Assembly (NCBI GenBank): GCA_017511535.1
Contig: JAFWJS010000005.1
Coordinates: 1 to 53,168, forward strand
DNA: 53,168 nucleotides
Reading direction: 5' to 3'
Source: Eubacterium sp.
Lineage (GTDB): Bacteria > Bacillota > Clostridia > Peptostreptococcales > Anaerovoracaceae
Part shown: piece by piece, positions 46,008-53,141 of the stretch
How positions within the stretch are numbered: position 1 is the stretch's first letter
How the letters are laid out: every line of letters begins with the position of its first letter
Notes under the pieces: model-generated
The model's input: the letters and a program-made list of their open reading frames with translations, nothing else
Told to the model about the DNA's origin: nothing
The model's database searches: none
Made by a program: the position numbers and the translations under genes

Positions 46008-46952
46008 ATGGCGACAGTATTCATAAAAGTAATGACAATATTCGCAATGATAGGCGCAGGCTTCGCTGCGAACAAGGCAGGTGTGCTTCCCGGAAGGTCG
46101 TCCAGGTATATCTCTGCCCTGCTTGTCTATGTGACCACGCCCTGCCTGGTTCTGTCGACTATAGCGTCTCAGGATCTGACCGGAGAAATGATACGCATGT
46201 CTCTGGAAGTCGTGATCGGGACTGTCATCTTTTTCTGTGCGGCGTCTCTCATATCATATCTGATAGTTAAGGCAATAAAATATGAGCCCGGATCTGACCG
46301 CGGCGCTCTTTGCGCACTTATGACATCATGCAACACAGGATTCATGGGCTTTCCTGTAACCAAGGCTATCTTCGGCGACAGGATATTCTTCCTGTTTATA
46401 ATCCAGAACATCCTGCTGAATATATACCTTTATTCAGGAGCGATCATCCAGATAAATCAGGGCAGCGGAGAGAAAGTATCGCTGAAGAAAACAGCATCAG
46501 CTCTGCTCAATCCATGCATGGCTGCTGCTCTCGCGGGCGTCATACTTATGACGACGGGTACCGGCCTGCCTTACCCTGTGATGGACTTTCTCACAACTAT
46601 GGGTAACTCCACTATCCCTGTTTCAATGGTCGTAGTAGGCATACAGCTCGGCACATCAGATCTGAAAGAGGTCGTAGGCAACCTGAAGCTGATGTTCTGC
46701 TGCTTCTGCAATGTGATTCTCATGCCTCTTCTTACTCTCGCTGCGGTATGGCTGCTTCCTCTCGCGGACGCAAGCAAGCTGACACTTGTATTTGCCGCCG
46801 CTTTTCCGAGCGCCGTACTCATCGTAGCGATATCAGAAACGCAAAATAAAAACTCCCTGCTGTTATCGCAGGGAGTCGCAATGACTACGCTTATGTCGAT
46901 GCTCACGCTGCCGGTATGGGCTGTCATACTTATGCAGCTGTTCACATACTGA
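46008..46952 (+). CDS. AEC family (auxin efflux carrier-like) transporter
   Basis: 314 residues with about ten hydrophobic segments; FAMIGAGFAANKAGVLP at the start and CNTGFMGFPVTKAIFG near 110 are AEC signatures. Exports or imports small organic acids; substrate unknown. GGAGG lies 5 nt before the ATG at 46008, so a frame reaching back into rdgB is rejected. The last 35 codons contain, on the other strand, the terminator of the convergent operon. The stop is 5 nt from that of the opposing gene. Confidence 0.87.
   Translation: MATVFIKVMTIFAMIGAGFAANKAGVLPGRSSRYISALLVYVTTPCLVLSTIASQDLTGEMIRMSLEVVIGTVIFFCAASLISYLIVKAIKYEPGSDRGALCALMTSCNTGFMGFPVTKAIFGDRIFFLFIIQNILLNIYLYSGAIIQINQGSGEKVSLKKTASALLNPCMAAALAGVILMTTGTGLPYPVMDFLTTMGNSTIPVSMVVVGIQLGTSDLKEVVGNLKLMFCCFCNVILMPLLTLAAVWLLPLADASKLTLVFAAAFPSAVLIVAISETQNKNSLLLSQGVAMTTLMSMLTLPVWAVILMQLFTY
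46852..46876 (-). terminator. Minus-strand terminator inside the AEC coding sequence
   Basis: Perfect 9-bp stem ACTCCCTGC/GCAGGGAGT with a 7-nt loop, followed on the minus strand by TTTTATTTTG. It lies about 80-105 nt past the stop of the secreted-protein gene at 46958 and within codons for the AEC C-terminus, so the two transcripts overlap. Confidence 0.75.
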
Positions 46953-46957
46953 CTTGG

Positions 46958-48121
46958 TTATTTAACTGTTACCGTGACAGTCTTTGATACTGTCCTGGCT
47001 TTGTAGCCGCGGTTTTCTGCAGCTTTGACTTTTACACTAACCTTATATGTGCCCTTCTTGAGGCCCTTCTTTACGGTAAGGTTTCCCGTCTCCTTTGCGA
47101 CCGTGATCTTCTTATTCCCGGATGCCTTGGAATATGTAACAGTACTCTTTGCTCCGCTGACTGTAATAACCTTCTTTCTTGCGATTTTTTGTGTCTTTTC
47201 CCTGAGCTGCTTATACTTTATAGTATATGATTTTGTCTTGACACTTAATGTATTTGCAGCCTTCTTTACTGTACTATTGAGTTCTCCACTCTTTTCATCA
47301 AGACTGATTGAAGAATTTTTTCTGGCTGCTTCAAAGTAATCTGTAAAATTATTATCCTTGTTGAATTCAGCCCATCCTTCAGTGAAAACCATGTCACCCA
47401 CAAATGCTACTTTTATCGGCTTTTCACCTTTAAGTGCTTCCGGAATTATGATCCTTGCAGCTTTATTCATCAGTAGAACATCACAGTTATACTTTTCTCC
47501 GCTGTCCTTGTTGTCCGTGACATTATCCGAGAATTTGTAATCTCCCTTAAGTATGAGTGAGCCTGCTCCGTCAACAACTACAGCGGCACCCATTGTATTC
47601 TCATCATCATCTGCTACGTTGTTTCCGCTGATCTCACAGCCGTTCATGATGAAAGAGCCCTTAGTGTGGACAGGAGTCTCTCCTATGCCTCGGCAGTTGT
47701 TGCAGAGCCTGACGCCGCTGTTTACCGTAAGCTTTGCACCTTCCTGGACTGCGAAAACATAGTCCGAGAAATAATCAAAAGATGAAACAGCTTCTTTACT
47801 GTTTATTACATTCAACTCTCCTACAACATCGAAATAGTTATAATCCTCGTCGATACCGTAAATGGAATGTCCATTCATATCCAGCGTTGCCTTTGCGCTT
47901 TCGCGTATTCTGATCACATGAAGCAATGGCATCGCTTCAATGTCCTTTGTAAGAACAACATCGAACTCCCCGACAGCATTCCCGCCATCATCAAGCGCTT
48001 CAAAGAGTGTGTACCAGTCCGAAGCCTCTTTCGTTTCTGCTGACGCAGTTGCTGTCCCTGCTGCCATGACTGTCAAGAGTACTATCATGAGAACTATGAT
48101 TCCGGCAATTCTTTTTTTCAT
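46958..48121 (-). CDS. Secreted beta-helix-like protein with C-terminal Ig-like module
   Basis: 387 residues. Signal peptide ending near ATASA (about residue 28). Residues 40-260 show right-handed beta-helix (pectate-lyase-like) character: ATLDMNGHSIYG, GSFIMNGCEISGNNVAD, AGSLILKGDYKFSDN. The last 100 residues form a basic, lysine- and threonine-rich module seen in clostridial surface proteins (ITVSGAKSTVTYSKASGNKKITVAKETG). No active-site residues are identified. It follows Mrp by 24 nt; AGGGAGG precedes the ATG. Confidence 0.7.
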   Translation of the reverse strand: MKKRIAGIIVLMIVLLTVMAAGTATASAETKEASDWYTLFEALDDGGNAVGEFDVVLTKDIEAMPLLHVIRIRESAKATLDMNGHSIYGIDEDYNYFDVVGELNVINSKEAVSSFDYFSDYVFAVQEGAKLTVNSGVRLCNNCRGIGETPVHTKGSFIMNGCEISGNNVADDDENTMGAAVVVDGAGSLILKGDYKFSDNVTDNKDSGEKYNCDVLLMNKAARIIIPEALKGEKPIKVAFVGDMVFTEGWAEFNKDNNFTDYFEAARKNSSISLDEKSGELNSTVKKAANTLSVKTKSYTIKYKQLREKTQKIARKKVITVSGAKSTVTYSKASGNKKITVAKETGNLTVKKGLKKGTYKVSVKVKAAENRGYKARTVSKTVTVTVK

Positions 48122-48145
48122 GACTCTTCCTCCCTGTCAATCACA

Positions 48146-48979
48146 TCAGTCAAGTCTGCTTACGAATTCTTCAATCGGCGGAACACATATTCCGTCGTAG
48201 CTGTCAGCTTCACCGTTATCACAGGCCTTTGCAAGTTCAGGGTCGATAGGAAGCTTCGCGATGTTTTTGATCCCGTACTGAGCTGCGATCTCTTCGACTC
48301 TGCTCTCTCCGAAGATAGCGTGCTCGCTCCCGCAGTCAGGACACTTGAAGTATGACATGTTCTCGATGATGCCGAGTACAGGCACATTCATGATGTCCGC
48401 CATGTTGAGTGACTTCTCGACTATCATCTCGACAAGTTCCTGCGGCGACGTCACGATCACGATACCGTCTATAGGGAGAAGCTGATATGCGCTCAGCATC
48501 ACGTCTCCTGTTCCAGGAGGCATATCCATGTACATCACGTCATTTTTGCCCCAGTATACGTCTGTCCAGAACTGCTGAAGTGTTCCGCCGAGGATAGGCC
48601 CTCTCCAGACTACCGGATCTGTCTCATTCTCAAGAAGCAGGTTGATCGACATGACCTTGATACCGTTCCTGTTCGCAACAGGATATACCACGTCTTCTAT
48701 TCCGGTCGCCTTCTCCGTGATCCCGAGAGCCTTCGGTATGGATGGTCCGGTGATGTCCGCATCCATGACAGCGACCTTCTCTCCTCTTCTCGCGCTTGCG
48801 GCAGCCATGAGCGATGTGATGGATGACTTTCCAACTCCGCCCTTACCGCTGACTATGGCTATTACCTTTTTTATATCTGTTCCTTCATTCTGTTCTAGCT
48901 TCTGGATAGGCTGCTGCCCGCCCTCACGCTCTTCACATGCGAGCCCGCATGAGCTGCAATCATGATCACAATCTGGCAT
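48146..48979 (-). CDS. Mrp/NBP35-type Fe-S cluster carrier ATPase
   Basis: 277 residues. An N-terminal Cys-rich leader (CDHDCSSCGLACEE), Walker A with the deviant SGKGGVGKSS near 41-50, DADITGPSIPKALG, and the C-terminal CPDCG pair for a bridging cluster. P-loop NTPase that transfers 4Fe-4S clusters. AGGAGG precedes the ATG. It sits between a lipoprotein gene and a secreted-protein gene, 16 and 24 nt away, so all three share a transcript. Confidence 0.92.
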   Translation of the reverse strand: MPDCDHDCSSCGLACEEREGGQQPIQKLEQNEGTDIKKVIAIVSGKGGVGKSSITSLMAAASARRGEKVAVMDADITGPSIPKALGITEKATGIEDVVYPVANRNGIKVMSINLLLENETDPVVWRGPILGGTLQQFWTDVYWGKNDVMYMDMPPGTGDVMLSAYQLLPIDGIVIVTSPQELVEMIVEKSLNMADIMNVPVLGIIENMSYFKCPDCGSEHAIFGESRVEEIAAQYGIKNIAKLPIDPELAKACDNGEADSYDGICVPPIEEFVSRLD

Positions 48980-48995
48980 TATCTGTTCCTCCTGA

Positions 48996-49562
48996 TTATT
49001 GTTCGTCTTCTATTACAACGTTGTCAAGGTCGCCTGTCTTAACGAAATGACAATCTTTACCGGCGTCTTCCTTATCGTCCTGCCAGTGCAGACCCTCTTC
49101 ATAATACAAAAGGGCCCCTGTGCCGTCCTTATACAACACTTTTTCTTTCTCTCCCTCGCTCTCGCTGAAGGAATCGATGACTTTTCTTCCCTTCTTGTAG
49201 CTCAGCATTCCGCCGGCATAATCAAAGTCTCCTTCAAAAGTCCAGACAGTTGTTTCCGACGCGCTGTCTCCCCATGAGATCTCTACCTGATAGTGGTCCT
49301 CACCTTCCGGTGTGATCGTCATCGACGCGCGCTGGCTCGTTTCGTCCTGATACTCTCCCGCAAGCTCAAAGTCTTCCGGAGGCACTACTGCCTTCAGAAC
49401 ATCTTGTACAGGATCCTTCGTTTCTTTCTGCTCTTCCTGCTTCTGTTCTGTTTTCTCTTCTGTTTTATCGCCCAGACCGATATTCAGCCTGCATGCTGAA
49501 AGGCCTACGGTCATTGCAGTTATGGTCATTACTGCGATCAAAACTACTATAGTCTTCTTCAT
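48996..49562 (-). CDS. Hypothetical lipoprotein
   Basis: 188 residues. Signal peptide with lipobox GLSA-Cys24, a Glu/Lys/Gln-rich spacer (about 35-50), then a globular part with MTITPEGEDHYQVEISWGDSAS, VWTFEGDFDYAGGMLSYKKG and a C-terminal acidic end. No family recognised; the shape recalls small beta-barrel lipoproteins. Leads the lipoprotein-Mrp-secreted protein run; GGGGG lies 9 nt before the ATG. Confidence 0.7.
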   Translation of the reverse strand: MKKTIVVLIAVMTITAMTVGLSACRLNIGLGDKTEEKTEQKQEEQKETKDPVQDVLKAVVPPEDFELAGEYQDETSQRASMTITPEGEDHYQVEISWGDSASETTVWTFEGDFDYAGGMLSYKKGRKVIDSFSESEGEKEKVLYKDGTGALLYYEEGLHWQDDKEDAGKDCHFVKTGDLDNVVIEDEQ

Positions 49563-49721
49563 CCTGATACCCCCTTTTACTCCCTGGTGTCCGTATTTTA
49601 CAATATGGTACCTAATGATTCTATCACACTGGTGCGGTCCTTACAACTTTCTGTTAAAGTGCCAAAATAGCTCCCTGGCCGAAACCCGAGAGCCTTTTTG
49701 AAATCATCAGTTCCTTTCATA

Positions 49722-50180
49722 TCAGTCACGTCTGTATAATTCCGGGGCAGGCGCACCGGAACAGGCTGCCAGGTCAGACATGAACTCTATAAAATCATCC
49801 TTATCAAAATCTTCCTTAGAACTGGCAATGATAAACTCAGTACCATTCAGCTTTGTGAACCATCCTGTCTCATGGAAGCCGTTCCTCAGATAGAATCTGC
49901 GTCTTCTCTCTCTCTGTTCCGCATTGTCGCTTTCTTCAAAAGTACTCTCATAAGAAAACAAGAATGGTATGTCGTCATAATACTTCAGAATAGCCTGAAA
50001 CGCCTTCCCGCCTATACCGGTTGAACGCAGTTTCGAATCGGTCGCGTAATAGACTCCGTATACACTTTTTTCACCTCGGATGCCAAAGTAAAACCCAACG
50101 AAGGAATCCGGATTTTCATCGAGATAAACCCCCAGAAGATCACTCGGTATCTGATCTAAGAGCGATATAACAGCCTCCAT
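49722..50180 (-). CDS. GNAT acetyltransferase, apparently N-terminally shortened
   Basis: 152 residues. The acetyl-CoA loop RSTGIGGKAF and the motif B stretch RRRRFYLRNGFHETGWF identify a GNAT. The family members it resembles carry about 30 more residues before ISLLDQIP, with the first strand and helix. Here an in-frame TGA lies directly before the ATG and no ribosome site is visible. It may be a remnant, or translated weakly. Confidence 0.55.
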   Translation of the reverse strand: MEAVISLLDQIPSDLLGVYLDENPDSFVGFYFGIRGEKSVYGVYYATDSKLRSTGIGGKAFQAILKYYDDIPFLFSYESTFEESDNAEQRERRRRFYLRNGFHETGWFTKLNGTEFIIASSKEDFDKDDFIEFMSDLAACSGAPAPELYRRD

Positions 50181-50271
50181 TCATTTTTCAATTAACTGAT
50201 ACTATTTTCCGGCATATAGCATAGTTTGTCAATTGCATCTTCTTATCGGCTTTGCTGAAGCTTGTATTGTC

Positions 50272-50326
50272 TAGGATTTCCTCGCTTCACGGCGATGCCT
50301 TTTCAGGTTCGAGTCCTCTGATCCTA
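50272..50326 (+). other. tRNA-like relic
   Basis: A 7-bp acceptor-like stem (TAGGATT 50272-50278 with GATCCTA 50320-50326) encloses a TCGC/GCGA hairpin and a T-arm-like segment with the invariant-looking loop TTCGAGT (50308-50314) on a stem with only three pairs. D arm and anticodon arm are missing and there is no CCA. It lies next to the tRNA cluster but on the opposite strand. Probably a decayed tRNA; chance is possible. Confidence 0.35.
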
Positions 50327-50338
50327 TTCGCAGCACTG

Positions 50339-50372
50339 AAAAAGCAGTCTGCCAAAAGGCAAACTGCTTTTT
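50339..50372. terminator. Terminator of the tRNA cluster
   Basis: Stem AAAAAGCAGT/ACTGCTTTTT extended by TGCC/GGCA, loop AAAA; T-runs on both strands, immediately after tRNA-fMet. Confidence 0.85.
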
Positions 50373-50374
50373 CA

Positions 50375-50450
50375 TGGTTGCGGGAGAAGGACTCGAACCT
50401 ACGACCTCCGGGTTATGAGCCCGGCAAGCTACCAACTGCTCCACCCCGCG
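50375..50450 (-). tRNA. Initiator tRNA-fMet (anticodon CAT)
   Basis: Complete cloverleaf with encoded CCA. Two initiator marks are visible: the unpaired C1-A72 at the acceptor end (CGCGGGG with TCCCGCA) and three G-C pairs at the base of the anticodon stem (GGGCTCATAACCC). Third gene in the Asn-Leu-fMet transcript. Confidence 0.95.
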
Positions 50451-50473
50451 ATGTTATGCGCTTGATTCTCCTA

Positions 50474-50561
50474 TGGTGCCGGCGACCGGGGTCGAACCGG
50501 TACGGTCGCAATGACCATAGGATTTTAAGTCCTACGTGTCTGCCAATTCCACCACGCCGGC
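50474..50561 (-). tRNA. tRNA-Leu (anticodon TAA)
   Basis: Class II tRNA: acceptor GCCGGCG/CGCCGGC, encoded CCA, anticodon loop CTTAAAA, long variable arm, T loop TTCGACC. Second gene of the cluster. Confidence 0.95.
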
Positions 50562-50567
50562 AAAAAT

Positions 50568-50642
50568 TGGCGCCCCGAGTAGGGCTCGAACCTACAACCT
50601 ACCGGTTAACAGCCGGTTGCTCTACCATTGAGCTATCGAGGC
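50568..50642 (-). tRNA. tRNA-Asn (anticodon GTT)
   Basis: Acceptor GCCTCGA/TCGGGGC (one T-G pair), discriminator G, encoded CCA, anticodon loop CTGTTAA, T loop TTCGAGC. First gene of the cluster, six nt before tRNA-Leu. Confidence 0.95.
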
Positions 50643-50674
50643 ACTTAAGACCGCCTTATTCAAGCGACTATGAC

Positions 50675-50703
50675 ATTATATAACAAGGTCGGCTGGGTGT
50701 CAA
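50675..50703 (-). promoter_or_regulatory. Consensus promoter of the tRNA cluster
   Basis: Perfect TTGACA, 17-nt spacer, perfect TATAAT on the minus strand, about 33 nt before tRNA-Asn. It sits just after the terminator of the RNA gene upstream. Confidence 0.85.
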
Positions 50704-50714
50704 GGACTTCTGAG

Positions 50715-51123
50715 AAATAAAAACCGGGGCCCTTTCTGACCCCGGTATTTTACTCCGTTATTTTAAGACATATTCTGATCTATAATGGTATCCTCACAAC
50801 GGTGAGGTTCTACGAACTATTTAATTAAGACTACCATTTCCGCTAACTTGTACGGGCTGATCTCCAGACTTACCCGGAAACATTTCTGACAGCTGATACA
50901 TTCTGCTAACGAATTCTGAGGACTCATTTCCTCTATGCCATCTGGTCATGGTGTGATGTGATGATCAGCTATCCTGCCTCCGAGTTCTGAGACCATGCCC
51001 GGATATGTCTCCCGGACTTCTGTAAACATCCATTGGTCTCATCTCCCTTCGTTCTGATTCCGGCATTTCCACCGGTCTGAAATCTTACGACTGTTTGATC
51101 TATTTCATATCATCTCTGATTTC
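50715..51123 (-). ncRNA. Unidentified structured RNA of about 400 nt
   Basis: The 580-nt gap between tRNA-Asn and the TPR gene holds no credible coding frame but is a complete transcription unit: near-consensus promoter, many hairpins and an intrinsic terminator. Stems include 50784-50790 with 50832-50838 (7 bp) enclosing 50792-50797 with 50802-50807, 50837-50842 with 50875-50880, 50918-50922 with 50929-50933, 50989-50995 with 51034-51040 (7 bp), and 51060-51063 with 51072-51075. The pentamer CAGAA occurs eight times. It lacks the diagnostic sequences of RNase P, tmRNA and SRP RNA. Coordinates run from the predicted start to the end of the T-run. Confidence 0.65.
50723..50746 (-). terminator. 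Terminator of the structured RNA
   Basis: Stem ACCGGGG/CCCCGGT with a 10-nt loop and TTTTATTT on the minus strand; it ends the RNA just upstream of the tRNA-cluster promoter. Confidence 0.8.
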
Positions 51124-51129
51124 ATCTTT

Positions 51130-51157
51130 ATTATACAGCAGCAGATCCTAAAGTCAA
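51130..51157 (-). promoter_or_regulatory. Promoter of the structured RNA
   Basis: TTGACT, 16-nt spacer, TATAAT on the minus strand. No ribosome site and start codon of quality follows within 60 nt. Confidence 0.75.
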
Positions 51158-51216
51158 GCATTTTATCAAAATATTCTGACAATTCATTCGGCAATAGTTT
51201 TTTCATATAACAAAAA

Positions 51217-51236
51217 GATGGTCACTGAAGACCATC
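51217..51236 (-). terminator. Terminator overlapping the TPR stop codon
   Basis: Stem GATGGTC/GACCATC with a 6-nt loop and TTTTTG on the minus strand. The 5' arm is made of the last codons of the TPR gene and its TGA stop lies at the edge of the loop. Confidence 0.75.
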
Positions 51237-52256
51237 CTTAGCTGTTTCCTCTGCGTTTTCCTTTTCCCGCTCCTGCCTGTCAAGCTCGCGGTTCTGCTCT
51301 ACCAGCTGTATCTTATCGCGGTATTTCTTCGCTTTGACTCCGTCGCCCGCATCCTCATAGAGCTCAGCAAGCTCGTTCATCGCGTCAGTATTGGAAGGAG
51401 AATATCTCAGGCATGTGAGAAGATGTTTCTCCGCCTCGGCCGGGTTCCCGCCTTCCTTATACGCTATCCCGAGATAATACCACATCGGCCAGTAAGTGTT
51501 GAATTTCTCATCTCTTGTATATGGTTCCAGCACCATTACTCCCCTGTCGTATCTTCCGGCAGTTATATCATTAATGCCGCTTTCTATCCTGCATGGGTCT
51601 GCAAGCTTGTCCAGCACCTCCGCTATCTCTGCCCTGAGCTCTCCTTCCTTCGATATCCTCATGAATTCGTCAAAAGTAAGCTTGGCCTTTGTATAAAGCC
51701 CCAGGTTCAGATATCCGTATCCCAGGAAATAATATCCCTGATCAAAGTCCGGATGCAGTATGGTAAGCCTTTCGAACATCCGGAGCGACTCAGCCTTGAA
51801 CGTACCTACGTAGTCCTCGCCGTCACCGTTCTCATATGCGTCCTTGCAGGCTCTCGCGTAAAGGAATAAAGCATCCTGTGAATCCGGAGCGATCTGGAGC
51901 GCGGCTCTGAACCATATGCACGCCGTCTCCGGATCCTTATCCTGCGCTGCCTTGACCCCTTCATTCAGAAGCGGCTTTTCAAAATCATGCGGGAAGCACT
52001 TCGCTATATATGCCAGATAGTTGTCTCTGTATTTGAAGTTTCTGTCACATCCTATGACGTAAGCCATATTGCTCGCGATCATCAGTGTGGAAGTGGCGCC
52101 GCCTGTTATCTCTGTTGTTTTGAACGGTATAGGAACACCTTTCAGTATATCTGTCATCTCTGCCTTCTTCAGATATTCCTCAGAAAGCTCATCGAACAGC
52201 AGGCTGTCCAGATGGTGCACGAGATATTCACCGACTTTATCGTTCTTCTGTTCCAT
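51222..52256 (-). CDS. Tetratricopeptide-repeat protein
   Basis: 344 residues, no signal peptide. Helical repeats with TPR spacing: ACIWFRAALQIAPDSQDALFLYARA near 110-135, DQGYYFLGYGYLNLGLYTKAKLTFDEFM, YWPMWYYLGIAYKEGGNPAEAEKHLL and NTDAMNELAELYEDAGDGVKAKKYRD. A likely cytoplasmic scaffold; partner unknown. AAGGAG lies 5 nt before the ATG, 12 nt after the radical SAM stop, so the two are co-transcribed. Confidence 0.82.
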   Translation of the reverse strand: MEQKNDKVGEYLVHHLDSLLFDELSEEYLKKAEMTDILKGVPIPFKTTEITGGATSTLMIASNMAYVIGCDRNFKYRDNYLAYIAKCFPHDFEKPLLNEGVKAAQDKDPETACIWFRAALQIAPDSQDALFLYARACKDAYENGDGEDYVGTFKAESLRMFERLTILHPDFDQGYYFLGYGYLNLGLYTKAKLTFDEFMRISKEGELRAEIAEVLDKLADPCRIESGINDITAGRYDRGVMVLEPYTRDEKFNTYWPMWYYLGIAYKEGGNPAEAEKHLLTCLRYSPSNTDAMNELAELYEDAGDGVKAKKYRDKIQLVEQNRELDRQEREKENAEETAKDGLQ

Positions 52257-52268
52257 TTCTTCTCCTTA

Positions 52269-53141
52269 TCAGAGCGCTCTGAAGCGCTCGTCCTTAAGCA
52301 TGCCGCTGTCTTCCATCGCGTTCCTCAGCTGCGCCAGCATGCGCTCTCTGTCTTCAGGGAGGCTGCCCTTAAGAGAAAGATAATTGCTTGCGTGGTTGCT
52401 CCTGAACACACACGGCTTTCCGGGCTCCGCGTTCTCAAGCATAAGATAGGTCTCCGCTACGACTTCCTCCGGTGAAAGAAGCTGGAACTCTCCCTCCCTT
52501 ATCTGTCTCGCTATCTCTGTTCTTGGATCCAGCATCAGAGTAAGAAGAGCCACATATGAAGCCCCCATTTCAGATATCATCGTACCCGTATTCACCGCGT
52601 GTTCACGCCAGCCCGCCTTTCCCGCAAGCCCTGAAATGAAAGTCACTGATGTCTGTATCCCCGATGCCTCCAGCATCTTCACAGCGGTGATGATCTCTTC
52701 TCTCGTAGAGCCCTTCCTAATAGCCTGCAGCACTTTCGGATCGCCTGACTCTGCTCCGAGATATACCATCTTCAGGCCATGCTCGGCGAGCATGCTCAAT
52801 TCTTCGCCTGACTTGGCGAGCACGTCTATAGTATTGCCGTATACGTTTACCCGCCTGCATTCAGGAAAAAGCTCATATACCTTATCAAGTATCCTTACAA
52901 GTCTGTCCGCCGAAAGACATAAAGCGTCGCCGTCACACAGGAAAACTCGCTCCACATACGGATATGTGGCGCGGGCTTCTTCAAGGTCTTCAAACACTTC
53001 AGCTTCGCTTCTCACCCTGAACTGCTTGTCTATATACATGCTGCAGAATGTGCATGAATTATGCGAACACCCTATCGTGACCTGCACGAGGAGGCTGTAG
53101 GCCTCGCTCGGCGGTCTGTATATCATTCCTTCGTATCTCAT
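52269..53141 (-). CDS. Radical SAM protein, CxxxxCxxC type
   Basis: 290 residues. The cluster motif GCSHNSCTFCSMY (residues about 24-36) has four residues between the first two cysteines, typical of a subfamily often annotated only as radical SAM. Elp3/MiaB-like barrel motifs follow: VFLCDGDALCLS, YLGAESGDPKVLQAIRKGST, TFISGLAG. No auxiliary cluster or B12 domain is apparent. Its ATG overlaps the TAA of a gene running in from the right edge. Substrate unknown. Confidence 0.83.
   Translation of the reverse strand: MRYEGMIYRPPSEAYSLLVQVTIGCSHNSCTFCSMYIDKQFRVRSEAEVFEDLEEARATYPYVERVFLCDGDALCLSADRLVRILDKVYELFPECRRVNVYGNTIDVLAKSGEELSMLAEHGLKMVYLGAESGDPKVLQAIRKGSTREEIITAVKMLEASGIQTSVTFISGLAGKAGWREHAVNTGTMISEMGASYVALLTLMLDPRTEIARQIREGEFQLLSPEEVVAETYLMLENAEPGKPCVFRSNHASNYLSLKGSLPEDRERMLAQLRNAMEDSGMLKDERFRAL

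Noticed and set aside
50820..51115. A minus-strand frame across the RNA gene interrupted only by TGA codons, including a stretch with three cysteines (ECISCQKC), suggesting a selenoprotein.
   Set aside because: Three TGA codons in about 100 codons is what chance gives, there is no ribosome site at a sensible start, and the same bases form hairpins of the RNA. No SECIS-like hairpin was seen just after the TGA codons.
50715..51123. RNase P, tmRNA or SRP RNA identity for the structured RNA.
   Set aside because: GAGGAAAGTCC and ACAGAAATA-like cores of RNase P, the tRNA-like ends and tag frame of tmRNA, and the SRP GGAAGCAG loop are absent.
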